Shown piece by piece: positions 15,106 through 23,276 of a DNA stretch of 47,102 bases. Within the stretch, counting starts at the first letter, position 1; the number at the start of each line of letters is the position of its first letter. Where the stretch lies: NCBI GenBank assembly GCA_016930415.1, contig JAFGGS010000010.1, forward strand, positions 1 through 47,102. Reading direction: 5' to 3'. The notes beneath the pieces are model-generated. The model was given only the letters and a program-made list of their open reading frames with translations, made no database searches and had not been told where the DNA came from. The DNA is from Candidatus Woesearchaeota archaeon (GTDB taxonomy: Archaea; Nanobdellota; Nanobdellia; Woesearchaeales; SM23-78). A program made the translations under genes and the position numbers.

Positions 15106-15251
15106 TAGATTACACCTCTTTTAGTCATAGCTACATTCATATGGAGGAGGATATTTAAAGTTTACTAAAAAGGGATGAGAAAAAGGACTGGAGAGATAGG
15201 AAGAGAATAGGAGGGGGGATAAGCTGAAAAAATTTGCAGTATCACGTCCTC

Positions 15252-16058
15252 TTATGATGAGAGAGTGTTCGTGAGCTGCGGGTGGACGAGGTCTGTGTCT
15301 TTCACGTCGTTCGTGTACAAGTTCTGGAACCGATAATCCACGCCTTCAAAGTTAATCTCGAGCGGGACGCCGAAGAACGAGTCCATCCAGACTATCCCTG
15401 GCTTGCCGTTGGCCTCGAAGAGGACTTCCTTGGCCTGCCTGCCCTCGATCTGCTTTGACCTGCCTGTAGCCTCTCCTTTTGACATCACGTCTAGCCATAT
15501 GAAGGGAGTCCTGATCTTGGCAGAGGCGTAGTCTAAGGGGTACTTCTTGTTCCTGTCAGGGCACACTCCTTGGGATGCGCTCTCGCAGTAGCCAATCGCC
15601 TCTTTCTTCACGAAGTCTATGTATATCGTGTCGTACGGGTCATCCACTGTGTATTTCTGCTTGTTGACTAGCTTTATCCTCATCTTCTCCCTGGAGGCGT
15701 AGTACTCATCGCTCGTGTATGGGTCGTCTGAGTGGAAGTAGTTGAACCTCACGTTCTTCACAGAGTCTGCCTTGGCTATGAGCTTGGCGACGTCCGCAGT
15801 CACGTCCTTGTCAGTCACCTTGGCGTCCTCGTCGACTGCAGGAGGTGCTGGCTTCTCTGCCGGCGTTGGCTTGGTGGACTGGGTCTCCTTGACCTCAATC
15901 TCTTCTTCTCCAGCAGGGGGAGCGGCTTCTTTCTGGCACATGCCAGGGTCCGCGACTTGGGTCCCGTCGCTGCACACGTACGTCTTGACTATCGGCACGC
16001 ACGCCGCCAGGAGAAGGACTGTTGCAATCAGCCCGAATATCATTGCTTCTCGTCTCAT
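15252..16058 (-). CDS. putative lipoprotein with Pro/Glu-rich linker
   Basis: A 268-residue exported protein. An N-terminal basic patch and hydrophobic segment end in LLLAACVPI, a lipobox-like site with Cys20, so it is probably lipid-anchored. A short Cys-containing segment (YVCSDGTQVADPGMCQKE) is followed by a linker of Glu, Pro, Lys and Ala (residues 45-80). The main body (85-268) is a mixed domain with an internal Cys pair (YCESASQGVCPD). A fold reminiscent of LolA/LppX-like outer-envelope proteins is possible (WLDVMSKGEATGRSKQIEG...) but not certain. It has GAGGTG before the ATG. Confidence 0.7.
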   Translation of the reverse strand: MRREAMIFGLIATVLLLAACVPIVKTYVCSDGTQVADPGMCQKEAAPPAGEEEIEVKETQSTKPTPAEKPAPPAVDEDAKVTDKDVTADVAKLIAKADSVKNVRFNYFHSDDPYTSDEYYASREKMRIKLVNKQKYTVDDPYDTIYIDFVKKEAIGYCESASQGVCPDRNKKYPLDYASAKIRTPFIWLDVMSKGEATGRSKQIEGRQAKEVLFEANGKPGIVWMDSFFGVPLEINFEGVDYRFQNLYTNDVKDTDLVHPQLTNTLSS

Positions 16059-16099
16059 AATACTACACCTCGCATTGGTCGTTATCTTGTCAGGGTCGC

Positions 16100-16345
16100 C
16101 TACTTCTTGGCCTTGCCCTTCCTGTTCTTCTTCTCGTGGATTGCGAGCTCTTCCCAGCCGTGCCTGGTCTCTGCTTCCATGTTGCTCATGCTGATTATCG
16201 CAGAGATGAACATGATCACGAAGAATAGCGCGAAGGTGAATCCCCAGTTCACGCTCATCTTCATCACGAAGAGCACTGATACCATGAATCCTATTATGCT
16301 TGTCAGCATGAAGCTGCTTGTCAAAGGTACGAACTTCGTTGCCAT
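16100..16345 (-). CDS. small two-helix membrane protein
   Basis: 81 residues: SSFMLTSIIGFMVSVLFVMK and GFTFALFFVIMFISAIISM are two membrane helices. A short charged region and the basic tail HEKKNRKGKAKK follow and probably face the cytoplasm. No family is recognised. It lies just upstream of the lipoprotein gene on the same strand, 41 bp apart, so the two may be co-transcribed. Confidence 0.65.
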   Translation of the reverse strand: MATKFVPLTSSFMLTSIIGFMVSVLFVMKMSVNWGFTFALFFVIMFISAIISMSNMEAETRHGWEELAIHEKKNRKGKAKK

Positions 16346-16466
16346 CTTCTCAAACCCCCTTTTTTCCCCTAAAAACCTTGATTAAGCCTTTTTCAGTCTT
16401 TGTGATTATATAAATATTGCGCACGTGCAGGGCAGGTAACCGGGGCTGGTCTTCCCAAGGAACATT

Positions 16467-17000
16467 TCAGTCCCCTTCGAACTCGACTTGGGCGTAGTAT
16501 CTGAGGCCTGCGGCTTTCAGCTTCTCGCCTCCTTTGATGTCTGGCAGGTCTACTATGAATGCAAGCTCGACTACTTCTCCGCCTAGGCGCTGGACTAGCT
16601 TTGCCGCGGCCAGGCTTGTCCCTCCGGTCGCGAGGAGGTCGTCTATTATCAATACCTTCTGGCCTTTGGCTATCGCGTCCTTGTGGATCTCTATCGTGTC
16701 TGTGCCGTATTCCAGGTCATAAGTCACTTCTTCTGTCTCTGCAGGCAGCTTGCCTTTCTTCCTGACAGGCACGAATCCTTTGCTAAGGAGGTATGCGAGC
16801 GCGCCTCCCAGTATGAATCCCCTGGAGTCGATTCCGACCACGACGTCCACCTCTGCGTCCTTGTACCTCTTGTGGAAGTCGTCTATGCAAGTCTTCAGTC
16901 CTGAAGAGTCCTTTAGCAACGTCGTTATATCCCTAAACATTATGCCCTTCTTAGGCCAGTTAGGCACTGTCCTTATCTTCTCCTTGATCGCGTCGTTCAT
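16467..17000 (-). CDS. apt: adenine phosphoribosyltransferase
   Basis: A 177-residue type I phosphoribosyltransferase that turns adenine plus PRPP into AMP. It shows RTVPNWPKKGIMFRDITTLL near the N-terminus, the adenine-site VVGIDSRGFILGGALA, LPAETEEVTYDLEYGTD as the flexible loop, and the PRPP loop VLIIDDLLATGGTSLAA. All are standard for Apt. The ATG at 16998-17000 gives the usual family length; the long upstream frame is inside mtnP. Its start lies 5 nt after the mtnP stop, so the two are translationally coupled. Together they recycle 5'-methylthioadenosine: mtnP releases adenine and Apt captures it. Confidence 0.95.
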   Translation of the reverse strand: MNDAIKEKIRTVPNWPKKGIMFRDITTLLKDSSGLKTCIDDFHKRYKDAEVDVVVGIDSRGFILGGALAYLLSKGFVPVRKKGKLPAETEEVTYDLEYGTDTIEIHKDAIAKGQKVLIIDDLLATGGTSLAAAKLVQRLGGEVVELAFIVDLPDIKGGEKLKAAGLRYYAQVEFEGD

Positions 17001-17005
17001 GGATA

Positions 17006-17758
17006 TCACGCCTTCATCCTTATCTTCGGGGCCGCTCTTGCCAAGAGGCTTGTGACCTTGTCCACGTTCTGCTTGAAGACCTTGAACACGTCTTCCCATG
17101 TGACTGGCTCCACGTCGTCGAACAAGCAGTCGTAGTCCGTGCTCATCGCGACTGCCGCATACGGCATTCCTGCCTCGTTTGCGAGTATGCACTCAGGGGC
17201 TATGCTCATGTTGATGACGTCTGCGCCCCAGGACCTGAACATCTTGCTCTCTGCCTTTGTCGAGAACCTCGAACCCTCTATTGTTATGACCGTGCCTGTC
17301 TTGTGATGAGGGAGCTTTAGCTCTTCGCAAGCCTTTATGAGCGCGGCCCTCAGCTCTTTTGAGAACGGCTCTGCCATGGCTGCGTGGCTTGGGTTGTGGG
17401 GCTCGAACTCCTCATGGAACGAGACGTCCCTGCGCCTGGTGAAGTCTATGAACTGATCCAGGATGACCAAGTCCCCTCTCTTGATGTCCTTCCGAAGGGA
17501 CCCGACCGCTGTCGTCGCGATTATCGCCTTGCAGCCAAGCTCCTTGAGAGCGGCCACGTTAGCCTTGTTGTTGACGTGAGTCGGCGGGATGGTGTGTTCT
17601 CGTCCGTGGCGGGCGAGGATTGCGACGTCGACTCCCTTTATCTTCCCTGTCTTGATGGGAGAAGACGGCTTGCCATAACTTGTCGAGACCTCTCTTTCCT
17701 TAGAATCCTTTAATATGTCAGGATTGTCAAGGCCTGAGCCACCTATTATGCCAATCAT
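17006..17758 (-). CDS. mtnP: S-methyl-5'-thioadenosine phosphorylase
   Basis: A 250-residue member of the PNP/MTAP family. MIGIIGGSGLDNP opens the protein; the phosphate and nucleoside sites are visible as ARHGREHTIPPTHVNNKAN, ATTAVGSLRK, TIEGSRFSTKAES, ADVINMSIAPE and MSTDYDC. The last motif, with Asp residues that contact the purine amino group, points to adenosine-type substrates (MTA) rather than guanosine or inosine. It forms an operon with apt directly downstream. The ATG at 17756-17758 is preferred over the TTG one codon before it. Confidence 0.93.
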   Translation of the reverse strand: MIGIIGGSGLDNPDILKDSKEREVSTSYGKPSSPIKTGKIKGVDVAILARHGREHTIPPTHVNNKANVAALKELGCKAIIATTAVGSLRKDIKRGDLVILDQFIDFTRRRDVSFHEEFEPHNPSHAAMAEPFSKELRAALIKACEELKLPHHKTGTVITIEGSRFSTKAESKMFRSWGADVINMSIAPECILANEAGMPYAAVAMSTDYDCLFDDVEPVTWEDVFKVFKQNVDKVTSLLARAAPKIRMKA

Positions 17759-17815
17759 CAAGTTACGCCCCTACTGCTTTGAAAAACGAAAATCAGGAAA
17801 ATTATAAAAAAAAAA

Positions 17816-18925
17816 TTATCTCAAAAACTCTCTCACTCTCTTCTTCGCCTCTTCCCTCTTGGCCTGGTGGCTTTTCAGGAACGAGTTGAGCTTCTCGATG
17901 AGTATCGCTTTCATCTCGCCAGAGAGGAGCTTGCCTGACTTGTAATCGTCATGCACCTGTTTTAGCCTTGCATCATCCTCCTCGAAGAACGTGAGCCATT
18001 GGTACGCGACGTCGACGTCTGGGTTGCCGCCGTGTTTCCTGTGCTCCTCGACAGTATCCTTGCCGCCGCTAAAGGCGTACTTGTTCACCTTGGTCTTCAC
18101 GGTCTTATCGTCGTCTGTTAGTGCGATGTAGGAGTTGGGGTCTGAGGCGCTCATCTTGTCGCCGTTCAGGCCTGGCACGAACAAGTGATAAGTCGAGCAT
18201 AGCTGGGTGAACTTGTATTCCTTGATGCGCGAGGCTAGGTCCCTTGCGAGCCTTATGTGCGGGTCTTGGTCTGGCCCTACTGGCACGACCACAGGCACTG
18301 GACCTTCGAACTCCGGCAGCTGCGCGTGCAGCATGTCCGCTGCCTGCAGTATGCCGCACATCATCTTGCCAGGGCTTATCTCTCCATACACTGCCTTGAA
18401 CTCGTTGAAAGTGGCGTGCCTTGCGAGCAGGTTCTGGAGCCGGTAGAATGCGTTTGCCTTCTTTGAGTCGCTTGAGCGCTCGCTTTGGAAGTAGATCTCG
18501 CAGTTCTCAGGCCTGAGGCCAAGGGCGATGTAGCTCGTTATGTATTGGTCTATCGCTATCCTTCTGCTCTCTTCAAGCGATTGCCCTCTTGCGTTGTAGG
18601 CCTCGACGTCCGCCACTGCTATGTATAGCTTGGCTCCCATCTCCTGGTAGAACAAGAATTGCTTGGCTAGGACTGCGTGTCCGATGTGGAACTTGCCTGT
18701 CGGCATCAGGCCTGTCATCATGGCAAAGGGTTTCTTATGCTTGATGGCGTCTATTATCCTGCCGTAGTCGCGATGCGCGAATATCTTCTTCCTGCGGAAC
18801 AAGAGGTTGCTTGTGAACTCAGGCGGCAAGTCCTCCATGGGCTTGAGGCCGAACTCCTTTATGAGCTTAGAGTAATCTATCTTGCCCTTGACTTCCCAAG
18901 GCGTGACCGTGAACTTATGCACCAT
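17816..18925 (-). CDS. trpS: tryptophanyl-tRNA synthetase, archaeal/eukaryal type
   Basis: A 369-residue class I synthetase charging tRNA-Trp. The HIGH-type motif is GKFHIGHA after MMTGLMPT; the KMSKS motif is NGDKMSASDPNS. The N-terminal FTVTPWEVKGKIDYSKLIKEFG is the archaeal/eukaryal extension. ISPGKMMCGILQAADML and VPVGPDQDPHIRLARD form the Trp-binding region. Length and motifs are full. A TATA box (TTTAAATAA) lies about 25 nt before the ATG, giving a leaderless message. Confidence 0.95.
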   Translation of the reverse strand: MVHKFTVTPWEVKGKIDYSKLIKEFGLKPMEDLPPEFTSNLLFRRKKIFAHRDYGRIIDAIKHKKPFAMMTGLMPTGKFHIGHAVLAKQFLFYQEMGAKLYIAVADVEAYNARGQSLEESRRIAIDQYITSYIALGLRPENCEIYFQSERSSDSKKANAFYRLQNLLARHATFNEFKAVYGEISPGKMMCGILQAADMLHAQLPEFEGPVPVVVPVGPDQDPHIRLARDLASRIKEYKFTQLCSTYHLFVPGLNGDKMSASDPNSYIALTDDDKTVKTKVNKYAFSGGKDTVEEHRKHGGNPDVDVAYQWLTFFEEDDARLKQVHDDYKSGKLLSGEMKAILIEKLNSFLKSHQAKREEAKKRVREFLR

Positions 18926-19038
18926 GAGGATAGACTAGCGAATGGCATTATTTAAAGTTTTGGGAAAAGGACTTGCCCATCAGCCTCCTGGTCTTAATAG
19001 GAAGACATAAATATGGGCTGCAGGATACCTTCTTGTAG

Positions 19039-19398
19039 ATGGACAGGATCATCATATCAGATGCCGAGTTCTCCTGCATCATCGGCGTGGGCGAGGCTGA
19101 GAGGTCTTGCAGGCAGCCGCTCTTTCTTGACATGGAGCTATGGATGGACCTTAGCAAAGCTGCTGTGAGCGACTCCATCAAGGACACTATCAATTACTCG
19201 ACAGTATGCAAGAAGGTCGGTGAGAGGATTGAGGGCAAGAGCTACAAGCTCATCGAGAGCGTGGCTGAGGACGCGGCGCAAGTCATCCTCTCAGACTCCA
19301 AGGTCTTCAAGGCGAGAGTCCTTGTCAAGAAGCCTTCTGCCATCAAGTGCGCAAAGCATGCTGCTGTGGAGATCACAAGGGAGAACAGCTTAGCTTAG
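19039..19398 (+). CDS. folB: dihydroneopterin aldolase, FolB type
   Basis: A 119-residue tunnelling-fold protein. Family landmarks are IIGVGEAERSCRQPLFLDM with the catalytic Glu, VSDSIKDTINYSTVCKKV, KLIESVAEDAAQVIL and VLVKKPSAIKCAKHAAVEI with the catalytic Lys. The reaction is cleavage of dihydroneopterin to 6-hydroxymethyl-dihydropterin and glycolaldehyde in pterin/folate synthesis. No other folate gene is in the window. Archaea that make pterins usually use the unrelated MptD, so a FolB type suggests transfer from bacteria. A TATA box (CATAAATA) is about 28 nt upstream. Its 3' end overlaps the convergent COG1325-like gene by 9 bp. Confidence 0.85.
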   Translation: MDRIIISDAEFSCIIGVGEAERSCRQPLFLDMELWMDLSKAAVSDSIKDTINYSTVCKKVGERIEGKSYKLIESVAEDAAQVILSDSKVFKARVLVKKPSAIKCAKHAAVEITRENSLA

Positions 19399-19839
19399 CA
19401 TCTTCTCTACGACTGTCCTCGCCGCTTCTTTCTTCTTCGGGAAGGCGGCGATCGTCATCTTCACGTGGAAGCAGTCTCCTAAGTCTGTTATCCAGGCTTC
19501 TTTGTCTAGCAGCTTTTGCTTGTCTAGCCTTAGGTAGAAGCAGCAGTCGTCGCCTAGCCGATCCTCTTGGCGCAGGAGCATCTTCTTCTGGTCTGTCGAG
19601 AGCCTTGACAGGAGGTGCTCTATGAACTTCCTCGTGTGACGCTCTTTCTCCAGCATCAGCTCGTAGATCGTGATCTTGGTCGAGAATTCATCGACGCCTT
19701 TCGCGACTGTCTTCTTCAGGGCTACTTTCTCTTCTTCCAGGTCAAAGGGCGCTAGGGATGAGAGGGACTCTCTTATCTTCTCCTCGTCTTCTCCTGGCTT
19801 TACAAAGACAGAGACTTGTATCGTGTGGACGAACTTCAT
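19390..19839 (-). CDS. RNA-binding protein of the COG1325 (predicted exosome-associated) type
   Basis: A 149-residue protein. It has HTIQVSVFVKPGEDEEKIRESL, ITIYELMLEKERHTRKFIEHLLSRLS, a middle DDCCFYLRLDKQKLL, and a C-terminal strand-helix segment CFHVKMTIAAFPKKKEAARTV. The pattern matches the archaeal COG1325/DUF54 family, predicted from gene neighbourhood to relate to the exosome. The biochemical role is not established. Its stop is just upstream of the convergent folB end and its ATG overlaps the ClC stop codon by 4 nt (ATGA), so it is translated from the ClC message. Confidence 0.75.
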   Translation of the reverse strand: MKFVHTIQVSVFVKPGEDEEKIRESLSSLAPFDLEEEKVALKKTVAKGVDEFSTKITIYELMLEKERHTRKFIEHLLSRLSTDQKKMLLRQEDRLGDDCCFYLRLDKQKLLDKEAWITDLGDCFHVKMTIAAFPKKKEAARTVVEKMLS

Positions 19840-21407
19840 CTTGTTCTTAGCTCTTCTCGCTCTTCTTGGGCCTTGCCAGTTTTTTCTTCAGGCGCGGACT
19901 CGTCTTCTTCAGGTCTGGAGTTGATCAGCATGCTTTGCTTCTCTTCAGGCTTCTTGCTTGGAGCATCAGTGCCTTTCCCAGGCATGGCAGCTGGTTCAAC
20001 TTCCTCTTCGAGCGTATTCTTAGGCTTCCTTGGCCCGACCATCATCCAGCCGCGGTCTGGCATGTAACTCTTCATCTTCTTGAACTGGCGCATCATGCTC
20101 TTCTCTTCCTCGTAGCTGAACTGGCTCTCCTCGATCGTCTTTCCAAGCTCCATCTTCATGTCTGGGCTCTTGTGGATCTTGAGTATCTGTCCTGGATACA
20201 CGCTCCTATGGCCGGTCATGAGGAAGCTGGTTATGCAGGTCACTGCCGCGTACGGGGCGATTGCTGGTCCGAAGAGCTCTATTGCCAGGATGCTCGCCGC
20301 GATCGGCGTGTTGGTCGTGCCTGCCAGGACCGCGACCATGCCTATGGCTGCGAATATGACAGGGTCAAGGGCTAGCAGGTTGCCTATCGCGTGGCCTGCA
20401 GTCGATCCTATCACCAGTACAGGGGTTATGATGCCGCCTATCCCTCCGGATGCTAGCGTGAGCGCGGTGAACACTATCTTGAGCAGGAAGGCGTAAGGCG
20501 CGATCTGGCCATCTGATAAGAGCGCCTGCGCAATCATCTCGTTCCCAAGCCCCAGATATCTTGCAGAGAATATCGATGCTAGGAACGCAAGAAGAAGGCC
20601 TCCGACTATGCTCTTTGCCCACGCGTACTTCTTGAATAGCCTTGTGAATTCCCTCGCGTACTTGATGATCTCGATCACCAGCAGGGAGCACACTCCGAAG
20701 AGCACGCCAGCGACTAATATCTTGAACAACAGTTCTGTGGAGAATTCAGGGGAGATCAGGATCGGGTGGAAGATGTAGTGCGCGCCTAGGGCAGTTGCCA
20801 CTGCGTATCCTGTTATGCCTGCGACTAGGCATGGGAGCAGCATCTCGTAGAGCATGGTGCCTATGAACAAGAGCTCGACCCCGAATATCGCTCCGGCAAT
20901 CGGGGTTCCGAAGATGGCTGCGAAGCCTGCGCTTATGCCGCAGATCGACAGCTTCCTCCAATCCCCTGGCTGGAGCTTGAGGATCGAGGCTAGTGTCGAG
21001 CCGATGGCCGCGCCTATGTCCGCGACCGGCGCTTCTTTTCCCACAGAGCCTCCTGACGCGATGGAGATTATCGGGATGAAGAATGCCTTGACACCTGCGA
21101 TGGGCGTTATCTTCCTTGAGCTGTGGACGTTCTGGATCACCTTGTTCGTGGTGTAGGCGTCATCTTTTGGGAAGACGTACTTTATTATTATCATGTTGAG
21201 GGTGAACGCCGCGGGGAGCAGTATGAAGTAGCTTATCCCTGATACAGAGCCTGTCGCGAAATCCAAGGATTCAAGGAAAAGGAATGCGCTGATGCCGACC
21301 AGCGCGCCCACGACCGCTGAGAGCATGAACCACTTGAAGATGCTCACGAGGATCACGCTCTCCTCCTGCACGTACCGGTCTACGTCGTAGAAAAAAGACT
21401 TAAGCAT
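19836..21407 (-). CDS. ClC-family chloride channel/antiporter
   Basis: A 523-residue integral membrane protein with about a dozen hydrophobic helices. Ion-path motifs: IASGGSVGKEAPVADIGAAIG (the GKExP loop), ISAGFAAIFGTPIAGAIFGVE, and ASGGIGGIITPVLVIGSTAG (the GxFxP-type loop). The gating-glutamate position is the E of GKEAP. The glutamate of the later proton path cannot be placed by eye, so channel or exchanger is undecided. The last 120 residues are a cytoplasmic, charged tail without CBS domains. A downstream RNA-binding gene is coupled by a 4-nt overlap, an unusual partner. Confidence 0.92.
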   Translation of the reverse strand: MLKSFFYDVDRYVQEESVILVSIFKWFMLSAVVGALVGISAFLFLESLDFATGSVSGISYFILLPAAFTLNMIIIKYVFPKDDAYTTNKVIQNVHSSRKITPIAGVKAFFIPIISIASGGSVGKEAPVADIGAAIGSTLASILKLQPGDWRKLSICGISAGFAAIFGTPIAGAIFGVELLFIGTMLYEMLLPCLVAGITGYAVATALGAHYIFHPILISPEFSTELLFKILVAGVLFGVCSLLVIEIIKYAREFTRLFKKYAWAKSIVGGLLLAFLASIFSARYLGLGNEMIAQALLSDGQIAPYAFLLKIVFTALTLASGGIGGIITPVLVIGSTAGHAIGNLLALDPVIFAAIGMVAVLAGTTNTPIAASILAIELFGPAIAPYAAVTCITSFLMTGHRSVYPGQILKIHKSPDMKMELGKTIEESQFSYEEEKSMMRQFKKMKSYMPDRGWMMVGPRKPKNTLEEEVEPAAMPGKGTDAPSKKPEEKQSMLINSRPEEDESAPEEKTGKAQEEREELRTR

Positions 21408-21592
21408 CCCTCATCCCATCCTATTAGCGGATCACGGCAGCAAAGCATTGTTTTCTGCCACAATCTTATAATCAACAGTACTGCACAGATGTTTAAAAAT
21501 TATTCGGAAAAAAAAGGCTTGGAAAAAGGGACTAAACACAAAAAAATAGTCAGGCCAGAAAAATAATCAATCCAAAATCATATCCTAAGATG

Positions 21593-21952
21593 CTACATGT
21601 ACATCAGTATCCCTGTGATGATCACTGCTTGGCATAATAGCCAGAGCGCGTTTAGTATTATCAGTGGTTTTGTCTTGTGGGCTATTCCGTACATGAGGAA
21701 CGGGATTACTCCTATCATGTAGAGTATCCACATGGCCAGTGATAGTCCTTTCACGTCTTTTGTCGCGTATATCTGTATTATCTGAGGCAGGGTGGTGAGC
21801 GGCATTATGACTGAGAATACGAGGCATATCCTGTCCAGGGATTTCATCCAGGGGTTTGGGTGGGGGAATGGTTCTAGCTCTTCTTTCGGGCTTAGGTGCT
21901 TGTGCGCTCTTTTCCTGAGGTGCTGGTGGTGGTCGACTGCGTGGTGGTGCAT
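21593..21952 (-). CDS. PQ-loop (SemiSWEET-like) membrane protein with a His-rich N-terminus
   Basis: A 119-residue protein with three membrane helices and the PQ-loop signature PLTTLPQIIQIYATKDVKGLSL, then MWILYMIGVIPFLMYGI. This matches the single three-helix bundle of SemiSWEET sugar transporters, which work as dimers. The first 35 residues are unusual: MHHHAVDHHQHLRKRAHKHL has seven histidines plus basic residues, suggestive of metal binding. The TATA box (CCTATAAATAC) lies about 26 nt before the ATG, so translation is leaderless and this N-terminus is real if the start is right. The substrate is unknown. Confidence 0.82.
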   Translation of the reverse strand: MHHHAVDHHQHLRKRAHKHLSPKEELEPFPHPNPWMKSLDRICLVFSVIMPLTTLPQIIQIYATKDVKGLSLAMWILYMIGVIPFLMYGIAHKTKPLIILNALWLLCQAVIITGILMYM

Positions 21953-22062
21953 GGTTCTCTCTTGGGGAAGGTTGTATTTATAGGTTTTGGATTGGGTTTG
22001 GTCTGTTCCCTCGGGTCTTTTTCAAAACAATTATATATCAGATGCCTGCTTTTTCCCTTGTT

Positions 22063-23106
22063 ATGAAGCATGATTTTAAGGTGACGCTCTTCCTTATTGG
22101 CCTGTTCCTCGCGGCGCAGATGGTGGGCTTGGTCCTCTTGCGGGTCTCCTTGGTAGAGAGCGTGGATGATCAGGGAAATCGCGTCGTCTCGTTCGATGAG
22201 TCTAAGGTAGGCGAGGTTCCTGAGATGAGCGGTCTTGGCTTCTTGCTCTACGTGGTCATCGGTATCAGTGTCGGTACTGCGCTCGTCCTCTTATTGGTCC
22301 GTTTCAGGAAGGCTAATTGGTGGAGGGCTTGGTTTTTCTTGGCTGTCTTCGTGGCCATCAACTTCGCGCTCAAGACTTTTCTGTCGCCTCCAGTGGCTTT
22401 CGTGCTCGCGTTCGTGCTCGCTGTGTGGAAGATCTACAAGCCTAACGTGGTCGTGCATAACTTGACTGAGGTTTTCATGTACGCTGGCATCGCGGTCTTC
22501 CTGGTGCCTTTGCTTAATAGCATGCAGAATGAGAGCTTCATCGGGATCCCTGGCAACATCTTCTGGGCATCCCTGCTCTTGGTCTTGATCTCGGTCTATG
22601 ACTTCATCGCGGTCTTCAAGAGTAAGCACATGGTGTCGATGGCAGAGTTCCAGACTGAGAGCAAGGTGTTCGCCGGCCTCTTGGTCCAGTACAAGGTTAA
22701 GAAGGATGCTGTTGTTGATAAGGTCAAGGGAGTGGTCTCTAGGAGCATCTCCCGTTCTGTTTCTAAGAATGCCAGGAAGGCTGATATCAAGGCCGCGCCT
22801 CGGCTTTCTAAGACTGATCGTAAGGACTTGGAGCTTCCAAGGATTGACTTGGATGAACGCAAGACCGCGATTCTCGGCGGCGGCGACATAGCGTTCCCGC
22901 TCATCTTCATCGGTACTGTGATGTTCCACTTGGCGAACGTCGTGTCCATAAGCCAGGCGTTCCTTGAGAGCGCTATAATCGTGGCTACGACCACAGTCGC
23001 CTTGGCTCTGCTGTTCATCTTCGCGAAGAAGGACAAGTTCTATCCTGCAATGCCTTTCATAAGCGCGGGTTGCTTTGCAGGGTACTTCTTGGTCTTGCTG
23101 ATCTAA
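22063..23106 (+). CDS. presenilin-type intramembrane aspartyl protease
   Basis: A 347-residue multi-pass protein of family A22. The two catalytic aspartates are seen in LISVYDFIAVF (Asp180) and LGGGDIAFP (Asp275), and the PAL-like motif is YPAMPFI (328-332). A polar insertion (residues 190-265), with VVDKVKGVVSRSISRSVSKNARK, lies between the two catalytic helices, where presenilins also have a large loop. Such enzymes cleave membrane helices, for instance leftover signal peptides. The ATG at 22063 is chosen over one 21 bases upstream because TTATATAT (22031-22038) is about 27 nt before it. The longer form would add only seven residues. Confidence 0.9.
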   Translation: MKHDFKVTLFLIGLFLAAQMVGLVLLRVSLVESVDDQGNRVVSFDESKVGEVPEMSGLGFLLYVVIGISVGTALVLLLVRFRKANWWRAWFFLAVFVAINFALKTFLSPPVAFVLAFVLAVWKIYKPNVVVHNLTEVFMYAGIAVFLVPLLNSMQNESFIGIPGNIFWASLLLVLISVYDFIAVFKSKHMVSMAEFQTESKVFAGLLVQYKVKKDAVVDKVKGVVSRSISRSVSKNARKADIKAAPRLSKTDRKDLELPRIDLDERKTAILGGGDIAFPLIFIGTVMFHLANVVSISQAFLESAIIVATTTVALALLFIFAKKDKFYPAMPFISAGCFAGYFLVLLI

Positions 23107-23117
23107 TCTTGGCAGGT

Positions 23118-23276
23118 TCATCTCTTCTTTATCAGCGCCCAGCCTGCGATGGCGCATACTAGTATCATCAGTACGTCCGTGACTAGCCATAAGACTTGGT
23201 TGTTCATTGCCATGGAGATGATTATCAGTATCGCTAGTCCTATGAGGATATGCCCTAATTTTTTTTGGCTTTTCAC
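23118..23276 (-). CDS. 52-residue two-helix membrane protein
   Basis: A short gene that starts with GTG at 23274-23276, overlapping the TGA stop of the upstream membrane-protein gene (GTGA). It reads KSQKKLGHILIGLAILIIIS, MAMNNQVLWLVTDVLMILV, CAIAGWALIKKR. These form two hydrophobic helices separated by a short polar loop, with basic residues at both ends. The coupled start and clear membrane topology make it more convincing than most short frames. It may be a partner subunit of the protein encoded just upstream. Confidence 0.65.
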   Translation of the reverse strand: MKSQKKLGHILIGLAILIIISMAMNNQVLWLVTDVLMILVCAIAGWALIKKR

